DNA of 64,000 nucleotides, taken from Deltaproteobacteria bacterium. GTDB lineage: Bacteria; Bdellovibrionota; Bdellovibrionia; Bdellovibrionales; JAMPXM01. The translations under genes and the position numbers were made by a program. Positions within the stretch are counted from its first letter, which is position 1; each line of letters begins with the position of its first letter. Location of the stretch: the NCBI GenBank assembly GCA_017302795.1, contig JAFLCB010000001.1, positions 62,001 to 126,000 of the forward strand, written 5' to 3'. Below the pieces are notes generated by a model. That model made no database searches, was not told the origin of the DNA, and worked only from the letters and a program-made list of their open reading frames with translations. Below, in pieces: positions 8,516-17,724 of the stretch.

Positions 8516-9405
8516 TGGAACCCAAACTTGACCCGAACGCAGATCCAGAAACCCGTCTCGGCAGAGCCCGCCGCCTCCGCCAGAGAATGGGTATGCACAT
8601 TTACGTTCTCCCGAATTTGATTACGACGCTGAACATGTTCTTCGGTTTTTTCGCCTTGATTTACGCGATTCGCGGAGAATACGTCTGGGCCGCTTACGCA
8701 ATTGTAGGTGCAGCTGTTTTCGATTTACTTGATGGCCGCGTGGCCCGAATGACGCACTCGACGTCGAAGTTCGGCGCGGAGTATGACTCACTCTGCGATC
8801 TTGTCAGTTTCGGCGTTGCGCCCGGCGTGCTGCTTTACCTCTGGGCGCTGCAACCCTTCGGTCGCCTAGGCTGGCTGGTTTCGTTTTTGTTCACGGCCTG
8901 CGGGGCACTTCGCCTGGCTCGCTTCAATGTGCAAGCCAGCGTTATTGAAAAAGCCTACTTTCAGGGTCTTCCAATTCCAATGGCGGCGGGTATCGTCGCT
9001 TCCTCCGTCCTTGCGTGGAACGATCTCGGCTGGGATCCCCAGCAATCGGTTTTACTATTGACGATGACCGTGCTTTTAGCGTTCGTCATGGTTTCAAACT
9101 TTCGCTACCGAAGTTTTAAGGACCTCGACCTTCGCGAACGTTTGCCGTTTTGGTATCTCGTTCTCGGTGTTGGAGCCTTGGCGCTCATCGCGATCAGACC
9201 GGAAGTGATGCTCTTCATTTTGTTTATGACCTATGCGCTTCTGGGCGCTATCTTTGGCATTCTCGGTTGGGGCCGAAAGCCAAAGCGTCGCGTGGCAATG
9301 GAAGCCGCCCTCACTGCAGAAGGCGATGACCTCCACGAATTCGTAGATGACAACCATTCCGATTCGAATCAGACAGCAGGAGAAAACGGATATGACCGGA
9401 AGTAG
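8515..9405 (+). CDS. pssA: CDP-diacylglycerol-serine O-phosphatidyltransferase
   Basis: PssA makes phosphatidylserine from CDP-diacylglycerol and serine, the committed step to phosphatidylethanolamine. The protein has the full CDP-alcohol phosphotransferase motif, DLLDGRVAR followed by FGAEYDSLCD (about residues 70-97), and about eight hydrophobic segments. It resembles the membrane type II (Bacillus-like) enzyme rather than E. coli PssA. The last 50 residues are a charged cytoplasmic tail. It overlaps the preceding lipid kinase-like gene by one base and the asd start by 14 bases. CDP-diacylglycerol-inositol or -glycerol use is less likely given the FGxExDSLxD sequence. Confidence 0.9.
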   Translation: MEPKLDPNADPETRLGRARRLRQRMGMHIYVLPNLITTLNMFFGFFALIYAIRGEYVWAAYAIVGAAVFDLLDGRVARMTHSTSKFGAEYDSLCDLVSFGVAPGVLLYLWALQPFGRLGWLVSFLFTACGALRLARFNVQASVIEKAYFQGLPIPMAAGIVASSVLAWNDLGWDPQQSVLLLTMTVLLAFVMVSNFRYRSFKDLDLRERLPFWYLVLGVGALALIAIRPEVMLFILFMTYALLGAIFGILGWGRKPKRRVAMEAALTAEGDDLHEFVDDNHSDSNQTAGENGYDRK

Positions 9406-10468
9406 TGTTTCGCGAACCAAAGGAATTAATGTCGGCGTCGTGGGCGCGACAGGTGTCGTTGGGGAAACTTTTCTCCTACTCCTCGCGGAACGCGAATTCC
9501 CAGTTGGCGAATTGCGGCTGTTTGCCAGCGACGCCTCAAAAGGTCTGAAACGAAAAATTCACGACCGCGAATTTGAAGTCACGACATTGTCTGACGGCTG
9601 CTTCGAAGGCCTCGACATCGTTTTCTTTTCAAGTGGCGACGACATTTCTCTCGAATGGGCACCGAAGGCCGTCAAGTCCGGCGCGATCGCGATCGACAAT
9701 TCTGGCGCTTTTAGAATGCGATCCGACATCCAACTGTCGGTCCCTGAGGTCAATGGACACCTGCTACCGAAATTAAAAATGGGCGAGGCACCCGGTTCGG
9801 CAGCACAAATCATTGCAAATCCAAACTGCTCGACGATTCAGCTTGTCGTGGCGTTGAAGCCCCTGGCCGACAAGTATGGTCTCGAGTTCGTGCGAGTTTC
9901 TAGCTACCAGTCGGTCAGCGGAGCCGGAAAAAATGGCATTGAAGAACTCCTCGAGCAAACAAAGATCGCGGTAGAAGGCGACACACCAACCAAGGGAAAA
10001 ACCTTTCCAAAGGTCATCGCCTTCGATTCAATTCCACAAATCGGCTCCTTCACCACGGATGGCTCCTCGCTCGAGGGCTTCTGCAGTGAAGAAGTAAAAA
10101 TCATGAACGAAACACGAAAAATCCTAGGTCTTCCAGATCTCAAAGTCTCGGCGTTCACTGTCCGCGTCCCGACACTTAATTCACATGCTGAAACGGTGTG
10201 GGTCACACTTAAAAAACCCGTGTCAAAGCGCGAGGAAATCGAATCCACGCTCGATTCTGGAAGCGGAATTGAGGTCTTTAAATTTAACGACGGAATGGAC
10301 TACCCCACTCAAGCCTTCGCGTCGGGCCAAGATCCGGTTTACGTCGGCCGCGTCCACAAAGATCCGACCGATCAGACGACTTGGATGATGTGGGTCGTGT
10401 CAGACAACTTGCGTAAAGGCGCAGCTCTCAACGGCATTCAGATCGCAGAAAAAGTTTACGGGCTTTAA
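9392..10468 (+). CDS. asd: Aspartate-semialdehyde dehydrogenase
   Basis: Asd reduces aspartyl phosphate to aspartate semialdehyde with NADPH, feeding lysine, diaminopimelate, threonine and methionine synthesis. The 358-residue protein shows the nucleotide loop VGATGVVGE (about 15-23), the catalytic cysteine in NPNCSTIQ (Cys146) and the substrate region SYQSVSGAGKNG. ATG at 9392, preceded by AGGAG, lies inside the end of pssA; an earlier in-frame ATG at 9347 would add 15 poorly conserved residues. Overlap with pssA suggests one operon with the lipid genes. Length is normal for the family. Confidence 0.95.
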   Translation: MTGSSVSRTKGINVGVVGATGVVGETFLLLLAEREFPVGELRLFASDASKGLKRKIHDREFEVTTLSDGCFEGLDIVFFSSGDDISLEWAPKAVKSGAIAIDNSGAFRMRSDIQLSVPEVNGHLLPKLKMGEAPGSAAQIIANPNCSTIQLVVALKPLADKYGLEFVRVSSYQSVSGAGKNGIEELLEQTKIAVEGDTPTKGKTFPKVIAFDSIPQIGSFTTDGSSLEGFCSEEVKIMNETRKILGLPDLKVSAFTVRVPTLNSHAETVWVTLKKPVSKREEIESTLDSGSGIEVFKFNDGMDYPTQAFASGQDPVYVGRVHKDPTDQTTWMMWVVSDNLRKGAALNGIQIAEKVYGL

Positions 10469-10517
10469 GCCGCATTCTTTGGTTGCTGTGCCGCACAGTG
10501 TTTGCTGTGATGGGGGT

Positions 10518-13052
10518 ATGAAAATACAGCACCAGTTTATAAGCATCTTGAGCGTATTTACGCTGGTTCTCAGTCTTCATGCACCTGATGCCGACGCTGC
10601 GGTGACCGTGTCAGCGGTCGAACGCGCCTCCGTCGTCGAAGGCTCTGGAACCGCGACCATCACCGTTTATGGCGGAGTCGCCGGCGATACAAACCGCTGT
10701 AACTCGGTTGCTAGCGATTCACTTTGCGACAACTGCCGCCTCTTGAACTCCGAAACCGTGCCCAATGCCGATGCCGATCAATACCTTCAGGCTTGTAACA
10801 ATCGCCGCGTCCATCCCGATCTTCAGTTGATCGTTTCACTCTCGAGCGACGCTATCGATGGTCGGGTGACGATCACTAACACGGATGGCAACACGGCGCT
10901 TGCTCCAGTTTCCGCACCGCTGAATCTGACAAAAGGAACGACCGGACAACTTATTCTTCGCTGGGGCGATCTCTGTTCGCGAGTCATTTCGCTAGACACC
11001 AACAGCGGAGGCGAAGGCGCCACACAGTGCGCGCCCGGCAATGGCCACGCCTCGGCAAGTCTGCGAATTGGGATTTCTTCAGATGGAGATGATCTGTTAA
11101 ACGCCGCGACTGACGAGTATCGAACAATGACTGTCATCGTCCGAGGCACCTCTGGCGTATCACTTGCCACCGACTGCGACGACGTCGCGACAGACTCGCG
11201 CATCTGCTATTTCGAAATGGGGCCTGGCGACGAAAAAGCTGTCGTGCGAACCCTCCAAAAACCTGACGGCAATTCCTTCCCGACAGGCACCAATACTACC
11301 TTTAAATTTTTGCGGTTTTTATTTGATGCCCAGGGATTTAACTTCGTCCATTTAGGTTCTAGCTATGTCGATCTTCCCGTTGAGGCGGCTGACACAACGA
11401 CGTTCAACGTCAGTCCACGGCGAATCGAAGGTCTCGTCAACGATGTGCCCTACTATTTTAAAGTCGCAGCTATCGATGCAGCTGGAAACGTAGGTCTCTA
11501 TAACGGAAAAGACACTGACACAGACTGCCAGTATTCAGTCAATCCTGCTGACACCACTTGCCGAGTCGTCACACCGAGCGAGGTCGTTGGGGTTTTGGAT
11601 AAAACTAACTGCTTCATTGCGACCGCTGCCTATGGAACTCCCTTCGCTGACGAGCTCAATATTTTGCGCGATTTTCGAGATCAAGTATTGATGACAACTT
11701 CCGCTGGTCGCGCACTGGTACGCGGTTACTACGCGGCGAGCCCCGCATTGGCAGAATTTATTTTGAAAAACGATACGCTTCGCGATCTTACGCGAAAAGC
11801 ATTGGTCCCCTTTGTTTGGTTTGCAGGAATCAGCCTTTCCATTGGGGCAAGTGCCATGCTTTGGTTTTTAATTTCGATTGCGATCGCAATGACCGCCGTT
11901 ATTCATATCCTTGCAACTCGCCCCCGAAAAACCAGCTCCGCTAAACGGGAGCGGCGCACTGACACCCGTGATCGTTCTGGCTGGCTTCCGATCGTCGCTG
12001 CGCTCATGGTGGGTGCAACAAACATTCAGCCGACTATCGCTCAGGTCGAAGCACTCGAAGACACAAGCTCGACACCCATCGAGGCGCTGGAAGACGATAC
12101 ACCGCCGCCTCCTGAATATCCGTACCCAGGATCGACAGCTCCGATGCTCTCGTCTGAAGAAGAGCCCACGGCCGAACCAGTTCGTCCGTCAACACGACAG
12201 AAAAAGCCTCGTACCTCAGCGAACGGCAGCAAGTTCAGCGATACGCCGACTCCGACCAAGTCCAATGGTTGGGGCGAGAAGCCTAAGCAGATCAATGAGG
12301 ATGGCGATTATATTTACGATAGGCTCAGCGACGCTCCGGCGAAGCAGTACGGTAAGCCAAACGAAATTAAATTCTCCGGCACTCCGGGCCGGGAGGCGCC
12401 GAGCACCATCACTCAAGATGGCGAATTCCTGTACCCTGTCGCCGTTTCTGAATTCACAGGCGCAGGCGGATTGCGCTTTGGCTTGATGGCCCCACCAAAC
12501 ATCATCAATGCAAGTAACGGACTCTCATTCAAAGATATTTACGGTGGCGCAGAAATTCCGGCTTTGCTGTTCGAGTACGAGTATCCCCTTACCCAGGCGA
12601 TCGGGCGCATTGGAATCAAGGGAGAAACCGGGTTCATTGCGACCTCTGCAAAAGGTCGATTCAAAAATCCCGCGCGCGCAGGTGAGGTTCCGGAAGAGCG
12701 ATTTACATTCCTCATGGTACCCCTACAAGCGACGGTCATTTACCGATTTCAGTTCGCCGACAACCAATGGGTCGTTCCCTTTGTCGAAGGTGGCGGTGGA
12801 TATTACGGCATCGTAGAATTGCGAGACGACAGCAAGGCCCCGAAATTTGGCGGTTCGCCTGTGGCGGTGGCGGCGGGTGGAGTCAATATTTTGCTCGATT
12901 GGCTAGATCGCCAAGCCGTTCGTCAACTCGATGCCGACTATGGAATTAATCATGTGTGGCTAAGTCTTCAGTATCGCCAGATCGTCGGCCTCAAGGAGGA
13001 TCTCAAAGTGTCCTCGAGTCTTATCACAGCCGGCTTCACTTTTGACTTTTAG
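10518..13052 (+). CDS. CFI-box surface protein fused to a beta-barrel-like domain
   Basis: An 844-residue exported protein. It has a signal peptide (about 1-27, ending DADAA), then a secreted Cys-containing region (30-350) with Calx-beta/fibronectin-like phrases such as YYFKVAAIDAAGNVG. The CFI-box signature CFIATAAYGTPFADELNILRDFRD begins at Cys365. A hydrophobic segment follows (about 428-466) and then a cluster of Arg/Lys. CFI-box proteins normally end about there. Here the chain continues through a Pro/Glu/Ser-rich linker (about 500-640) with two related blocks (NGSKFSDTPTP and NEIKFSGTPG). It ends in a 200-residue Gly/aromatic-rich, strand-like domain finishing in Phe, as outer-membrane barrels do. 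Substrate and role are unknown. It overlaps the converging kinase gene by 17 bases. Confidence 0.75.
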   Translation: MKIQHQFISILSVFTLVLSLHAPDADAAVTVSAVERASVVEGSGTATITVYGGVAGDTNRCNSVASDSLCDNCRLLNSETVPNADADQYLQACNNRRVHPDLQLIVSLSSDAIDGRVTITNTDGNTALAPVSAPLNLTKGTTGQLILRWGDLCSRVISLDTNSGGEGATQCAPGNGHASASLRIGISSDGDDLLNAATDEYRTMTVIVRGTSGVSLATDCDDVATDSRICYFEMGPGDEKAVVRTLQKPDGNSFPTGTNTTFKFLRFLFDAQGFNFVHLGSSYVDLPVEAADTTTFNVSPRRIEGLVNDVPYYFKVAAIDAAGNVGLYNGKDTDTDCQYSVNPADTTCRVVTPSEVVGVLDKTNCFIATAAYGTPFADELNILRDFRDQVLMTTSAGRALVRGYYAASPALAEFILKNDTLRDLTRKALVPFVWFAGISLSIGASAMLWFLISIAIAMTAVIHILATRPRKTSSAKRERRTDTRDRSGWLPIVAALMVGATNIQPTIAQVEALEDTSSTPIEALEDDTPPPPEYPYPGSTAPMLSSEEEPTAEPVRPSTRQKKPRTSANGSKFSDTPTPTKSNGWGEKPKQINEDGDYIYDRLSDAPAKQYGKPNEIKFSGTPGREAPSTITQDGEFLYPVAVSEFTGAGGLRFGLMAPPNIINASNGLSFKDIYGGAEIPALLFEYEYPLTQAIGRIGIKGETGFIATSAKGRFKNPARAGEVPEERFTFLMVPLQATVIYRFQFADNQWVVPFVEGGGGYYGIVELRDDSKAPKFGGSPVAVAAGGVNILLDWLDRQAVRQLDADYGINHVWLSLQYRQIVGLKEDLKVSSSLITAGFTFDF

Positions 13053-15051
13053 GAGCCTCTGCGACGGCATCGCCGGACTTTATGTACGACTCGTAATCGA
13101 TTCCGGTTCCAACGTTCACAACTCTTTCTAACTTCAACATAAGTTCACCCGCATCAGGACCAAATCCCGGAACCCGGTGGTAGCGCTGTAAAACCGAAAC
13201 ATTCAGCTCCGGCGAGTAAAAATGAAGATCGGGCCGTGAACCTGTGATCTCACATTGAACACGAATGACAGGTTTTTTTCCAAATTTGAATTCAAGTTCT
13301 TCGACCGGCCCTACCGTGCAGGCAATCCCACCTCGAAACGGCATTCGACTGTATTCAGTGGTTCCAAAACTTTCGAAAGAATTTTTCTTGCCGAGGTGAA
13401 GTGGAAAAATCGATGCCGGATCCCCGATCAGGGTGAATAATGCTGACCCGAAGCCGGGTGCATCCTTAGTTTTCAGGATACTGGCTATGAACCCTGCTGG
13501 TCGGTGCCAGATCGTGAACGTCGGCCAGACGACTTCCCCATTTTTTTTCGTTTCCGTGTACTCCCATTTAAGATCTCCATTTTCAAAGGCAACGAGCTTC
13601 GTTTGCAGGTAGGCCACCGAGATCCGTCCATCTACCGCAATAATGGTCTTTAAATATTGAAGCTCCAGGCCCAGGCGTGGATTCGGACGAGGAATCGAAT
13701 TTACGACATCTCCGGCTACAAGAGCGGGCTTGCGTTCATCGGATTTACCTGTGGGCGTTCGCGGATTTTCTTTTTCCTGAATCAACTTCGAAACTCGGGT
13801 GACAATATCTAGTATTAGCGGATTCTTGGCACGCCAAACAAGAGCGGTAGCCGATATAAGAAGAAACAGAATCATTAAATAAACCGGTGCAGATGAGGGT
13901 TGAGCATTTGCCTGCCGCCCAGCGAGACCCGAAGGGCTCGGTTCTCCGACGGGCCGCGCGCCACGGAGTAATTTTTCGCGGCGCGACTCGACTTCCGAAA
14001 TCGCCTCCGCAAGAAGTGCGGCCGGGACATTTTGCTCGGTGACAGTCGTCTGTGGCTCCGCGCCTCTATCCCATTTCGTCAAGGCCAGAGACAGCGCTAA
14101 CGGCCACTCGGGTCTTTCAAGCCGCGACACCTTAAACGTTTCTAACGTTTTTTCTACATCTCCGAGATCTTCGGACTGGAGCGGGCGATAATAGTACTGT
14201 GGCAATTTCGAAAATTCTATTTTCCCTATCGCATCAAGAAAGTCTGCCATTCGAGCATACCGCTGTAACGGATCAAAGTGAGTGGCCCGCAACAGAACTT
14301 CCTTGAAGCCCACGGGCAAATGCACCTCAGACCGGCGAGAAAGACCAAGATTGTGAACTCGAATATTTTCTAGAATTTGAAGTCGTGACGTCGCCGAAAA
14401 CGGCGTTGTCTCGGTTAGCATTTCTGTCATTACTAAACCTAAAGAATAGATATCTGTACGTGCATTCGGGGATGTGCCCGAGAGAAGTTCGGGCGCCAAA
14501 TAATTGAGAGTTCCAATGAGAAGCCCAACTTCTGTCTCGACATCATTTTCCGAATAAAGAGCCTTCGCGATTCCAAAGTCGATAATTTTAGCATTTCCAT
14601 GGCGGTCGACCAATATGTTAGCCGGCTTGATATCGCGGTGAACAATCCCACGACTGTGAGCAGCCTGAAGCCCAAGTGCAGAGCCACGAATGATATCGAC
14701 CATTTCTTTATAGTTGATACGACACTGACGAATCAAATTGTGAAGCGACTCGCCTTCCACATGTTCCATCGCGATGTAGACACAGCTGTCATCCTCGCCA
14801 AGTGAGTAGATCGCAGTGATGTTAGGATGGTGAACTTGCGCAAGAAGTTTTCCTTCCTGCAGAAATCGAGAGTGCATTGCCGGATCACGGTGAAACTCTT
14901 TTCCGATCACTTTGACGGCAACGTTCCGGTTCAAGGTGAGGTCACGACAAAGAAATACCTGCCCCATCCCGCCCGCGCCAATGGGAGACAATACCGTAAA
15001 AGCACCAATGCTTTCGCCAGGTTTTTTCAGCCACTTTTCGCCGCTACTCAT
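13036..15051 (-). CDS. Membrane-bound Ser/Thr protein kinase
   Basis: A Hanks-type kinase. The N-terminal kinase domain (about 15-280) has Gly-loop GAGGMG (25-30), catalytic Lys47 in VAVKVI, HRDIKPANI (138-146), DFG (158-160) and APE (187-189), so it should be active. A single membrane segment lies at about 388-407. The C-terminal 260 residues should be periplasmic and have no PASTA or other repeat that I recognise. They hold several strand-like stretches and may be a ligand sensor. A linker of about 100 residues precedes the membrane segment. A PP2C-type phosphatase is encoded 4 kb away and could oppose it; that pairing is inference. Confidence 0.9.
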   Translation of the reverse strand: MSSGEKWLKKPGESIGAFTVLSPIGAGGMGQVFLCRDLTLNRNVAVKVIGKEFHRDPAMHSRFLQEGKLLAQVHHPNITAIYSLGEDDSCVYIAMEHVEGESLHNLIRQCRINYKEMVDIIRGSALGLQAAHSRGIVHRDIKPANILVDRHGNAKIIDFGIAKALYSENDVETEVGLLIGTLNYLAPELLSGTSPNARTDIYSLGLVMTEMLTETTPFSATSRLQILENIRVHNLGLSRRSEVHLPVGFKEVLLRATHFDPLQRYARMADFLDAIGKIEFSKLPQYYYRPLQSEDLGDVEKTLETFKVSRLERPEWPLALSLALTKWDRGAEPQTTVTEQNVPAALLAEAISEVESRREKLLRGARPVGEPSPSGLAGRQANAQPSSAPVYLMILFLLISATALVWRAKNPLILDIVTRVSKLIQEKENPRTPTGKSDERKPALVAGDVVNSIPRPNPRLGLELQYLKTIIAVDGRISVAYLQTKLVAFENGDLKWEYTETKKNGEVVWPTFTIWHRPAGFIASILKTKDAPGFGSALFTLIGDPASIFPLHLGKKNSFESFGTTEYSRMPFRGGIACTVGPVEELEFKFGKKPVIRVQCEITGSRPDLHFYSPELNVSVLQRYHRVPGFGPDAGELMLKLERVVNVGTGIDYESYIKSGDAVAEAPKSQK

Positions 15052-15125
15052 ACACCCCTTCTGTATTTCTTATCGACAAATTTCCGACTTCTCTGAATCG
15101 ACTTACGTCGTGTAGAAGAGTCGCT

Positions 15126-16043
15126 GTGAAAAGAACTCCGTCCTCGACTTTCGTCGAATCACTAGAATTTCGCAGATGCGCTGAAGACCGGTATCGCGTG
15201 CGTTTACATCTTTCTTATGACGGCACTGACTTTCACGGGTGGCAGCGCCAGACCGACGCCGCTGGAAACACAACCCTAATCACGGGCCAGGGCACGATCG
15301 AAGCGGCGGTGGAAAAGTTGTTCGGGGAGAAACTGTCAGTGGTCGGAGCGAGTCGCACAGATGCAGGCGTTCACGCACAGATGCAGGTCGCTCACTTTGA
15401 CTGCAAAAAAGATCCGACTTTATTTCGCGATTTGCGCTATTCGCTTCAGTGCCTGACGCCGTCATCGTTAGTTGTGAAAGAAGCGTTTTTGGCGCCTTAC
15501 GACTTTCATTCCATCGCGACTGCAACTGATAAGACTTATCGTTACTCAATTCTGAACCGGCGAGTGCCCAGTGCCCTTCGGCGCCGCACCACTTGGTGGG
15601 TTCGCGAACCGTTAAGCTTGGATTTTCTTAACGAAGCGAGCCAGTATCTAGTCGGAACTCACGATTTTAAAAGCTTTCAAACTAGCGGAACCTTTGTCGA
15701 ATCAACGGTTCGCACACTGACCAAGCTGGCTTGGCAAAAGGTAATCCCGTCGGAGTCAAAATTGAGCCCGCATGGCGCTAACAAGGCCTCGCTTTCAGAT
15801 GCCCAATTCGCGGACACTTTGTTGTTCGAAATTCAGGGCGAAGGTTTTTTAAAACAAATGGTGAGAAATATTGTGGGTACTTTGGTAGACCTCCAGACGA
15901 ATGGAAAGGCGCCAGCTGACATTAAAGCGGTGCTCGAGGCAAAAGACCGGCGAAAAGCCGGCAACACTGCCCCGCCTCAGGGCCTATTCTTATCCTCCAT
16001 CCGATATCCTCATGAACTTGACAATCGTTGCCGTCCTCTTTAA
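15126..16043 (+). CDS. truA: tRNA pseudouridine(38-40) synthase TruA
   Basis: TruA isomerises uridines 38-40 in the anticodon arm of tRNAs. The protein has LSYDGTDFHGWQRQ near the N-terminus (about 28-41), the catalytic Asp79 in SRTDAGVHA and C-terminal FLKQMVRNIVGTL. At 305 residues it is slightly longer than most, owing to about 20 N-terminal residues before the conserved RYRVRL and an insertion near 200-230. The start is GTG at 15126. It is followed closely by rplM and rpsI, a common neighbourhood for truA. Confidence 0.94.
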   Translation: MKRTPSSTFVESLEFRRCAEDRYRVRLHLSYDGTDFHGWQRQTDAAGNTTLITGQGTIEAAVEKLFGEKLSVVGASRTDAGVHAQMQVAHFDCKKDPTLFRDLRYSLQCLTPSSLVVKEAFLAPYDFHSIATATDKTYRYSILNRRVPSALRRRTTWWVREPLSLDFLNEASQYLVGTHDFKSFQTSGTFVESTVRTLTKLAWQKVIPSESKLSPHGANKASLSDAQFADTLLFEIQGEGFLKQMVRNIVGTLVDLQTNGKAPADIKAVLEAKDRRKAGNTAPPQGLFLSSIRYPHELDNRCRPL

Positions 16044-16046
16044 ACC
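16018..16046 (+). promoter_or_regulatory. Candidate promoter for rplM-rpsI
   Basis: TTGACA, a 17-base spacer and TAAACC lie inside the last codons of truA. The predicted start of transcription would be about 22 bases before rplM, leaving room for its GGAAGG ribosome site. The -35 is perfect and the -10 is weak, with three of six bases matching. Confidence 0.4.
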
Positions 16047-16074
16047 CATGAGTTCTTTGCGGAAGGTTTAATCA

Positions 16075-16542
16075 ATGGCTTTAATCAATTTGTCTTCAGG
16101 CGGCACGTACAACGCCCCAAAAGCTGGTTCAGAAAACGAAGTTCCACGTCAGTGGTTCATTGTCGACGCGGCTGGAAAAAGCATCGGTCGTATTTCGACT
16201 GAAATCGCGCGAGTGATCCGCGGTAAACACAAACCACAATTCACACCCAATCAAGACACTGGCGACTTCGTCGTTGTCGTGAACGCTGAAAAGGTTCAGA
16301 TGTCTGGTGTGAAGCTCGATGTGAAACGGTACTACCGTCACTCGCGCTTCTTCGGTTCTTTGAAGTCTCTCTCGGCTCGAGAGATGCTTGATAAAGATCC
16401 GGCATTCGTTATTGAAGACGCAGTGAAGGGTATGCTTCCAAAGAACAAACTGTCCAGGCAGTTGCTCTTGAAGCTCAAGGCCTACAAAGGCCCAAATCAC
16501 CCACACTCAGCTCAAAAACCTCAGGCACTTGAAATCAAGTAA
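16075..16542 (+). CDS. rplM: 50S ribosomal protein L13
   Basis: L13 is an early assembly protein of the large ribosomal subunit. Family sequences seen are WFIVDAAGKSIGRISTEIA (about 23-41), VNAEKVQMSG, YYRHS and the C-terminal KLKAYKGPNHPHSAQKP. At 155 residues it is slightly longer than the usual 142, because of about ten extra residues at the N-terminus. GGAAGG lies eight bases before ATG. rpsI follows after 19 bases, the conserved pairing. Confidence 0.98.
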   Translation: MALINLSSGGTYNAPKAGSENEVPRQWFIVDAAGKSIGRISTEIARVIRGKHKPQFTPNQDTGDFVVVVNAEKVQMSGVKLDVKRYYRHSRFFGSLKSLSAREMLDKDPAFVIEDAVKGMLPKNKLSRQLLLKLKAYKGPNHPHSAQKPQALEIK

Positions 16543-16561
16543 GGCATAGGTAAGGAAACGC

Positions 16562-16975
16562 ATGGCTGCAGCTAAAGAGAAAAAAGGTACGAAGTTTTAC
16601 TACGCAACTGGCCGCCGCAAGACGAGCGCAGCACGTGTCTTCTTGAAGTCGGGTTCTGGCAAAGTTGTGATCAACGGCCGAACTGCTGAAGGTTATCTTT
16701 CGAAGGCGACTTCGCGAATGATGATCCTCCAGCCACTTAACATGACCTCGAACGGAACGGCGTTTGACGCCTATATCACCGTTTCTGGTGGTGGCGAAAC
16801 GGGCCAAGCTGGTGCGATCCGACACGGAATCTCACGCGCTCTTGTGGCGTTCGACGAAACACTTCGTCCAACCCTCAAAAAAGCCGGCTTCCTGACTCGT
16901 GACCCACGTATGGTTGAACGTAAGAAGTACGGTCAAGCTGGTGCACGCGCCCGCTTCCAATACTCGAAGCGTTAA
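16562..16975 (+). CDS. rpsI: 30S ribosomal protein S9
   Basis: S9 binds near the P site of the small subunit. The 137-residue protein has the family features [15 protein letters not shown] near the start, [19 protein letters not shown] (about 77-95) and the basic C-terminal tail ending in QYSKR, whose last residues contact P-site tRNA. It is co-transcribed with rplM and followed by a strong bidirectional terminator. Confidence 0.98.
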   Translation: MAAAKEKKGTKFYYATGRRKTSAARVFLKSGSGKVVINGRTAEGYLSKATSRMMILQPLNMTSNGTAFDAYITVSGGGETGQAGAIRHGISRALVAFDETLRPTLKKAGFLTRDPRMVERKKYGQAGARARFQYSKR

Positions 16976-17027
16976 TCAGCCGAGGTTCAATTGGTTGGTT
17001 GGCCGATTTCAGGTCGACCAACTCACA

Positions 17028-17057
17028 AAAAAAGCCGCTCTCTCGAGCGGCTTTTTT
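17028..17057. terminator. Bidirectional intrinsic terminator
   Basis: AAAAAAGCCGCT and AGCGGCTTTTTT form a perfect 12-bp stem with a six-base loop. It has a T-run on both strands and lies between rpsI and the converging gene at 17091, so it should end both transcripts. Confidence 0.92.
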
Positions 17058-17090
17058 ATGTCTATGGGCAAAAACAACTGGCGCTTGGTC

Positions 17091-17597
17091 CTACCGAAGG
17101 ACCGTTGCAACTTCTTTTACGTCGACTGTCGACTGAAGAACGATGTCGCAGAAGTCATCACCACATTCCTGGCGAGCTTTCGCCTCATCGGCAAACAACT
17201 TCTTTGCGTCGATCGTTATCGTCACGTCATACATCTGATCGCGGTATTCGACGAATACGACCTCAAAAACTTGATTGCTGATCTTGCGAGCTGATTTAAA
17301 CTGATAAGCCTGATCAGTAATCTTGAATGTCGCGCCTATATTTCCCCATTCTGCCAAACTCGCCAGCGTAAGGTAAACTGTATAGCGTGGCGAAACATCG
17401 GTGCTCATTCCCAGGTCAAGAACGACAACTGATGCCTTCAAGTGGGACGACCCTGGAACTTGTTGATCAACCATTCGAATGACTTGATCAACAGAATCTG
17501 GCGCAACTGTTTCTGATGTTGACGATACCGCAGCCGCATTTGCAGAAAATGAGAACGCTAAAACAAGGGCCGAAACGGCCATAGCAAACTTATTCAT
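17091..17597 (-). CDS. Small exported protein, unrecognised
   Basis: The 168-residue product has a typical signal peptide (MNKFAMAVSALVLAFSFSANA, cut near residue 21). The mature region has strand-rich segments (ASVVVLDLGMST, YTVYLTLASLAEWG, VFEVVFVEYRDQMYDVTITID) and a pair of cysteines in CGDDFC that could form a disulfide. AAGGA lies upstream of the ATG. It stands alone before the bidirectional terminator. I do not recognise a family. Confidence 0.75.
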   Translation of the reverse strand: MNKFAMAVSALVLAFSFSANAAAVSSTSETVAPDSVDQVIRMVDQQVPGSSHLKASVVVLDLGMSTDVSPRYTVYLTLASLAEWGNIGATFKITDQAYQFKSARKISNQVFEVVFVEYRDQMYDVTITIDAKKLFADEAKARQECGDDFCDIVLQSTVDVKEVATVLR

Positions 17598-17724
17598 CTC
17601 GATTATCCTTTGGTTATTAAATTAAACTGAAGATCCAAATATGGATCTACGCGACTCGTCCACCACGATAAAGGGCGGCGAAGGTCTTTGAAAATTCGTT
17701 TATCCCTGTGTACGCGCTATCTGA

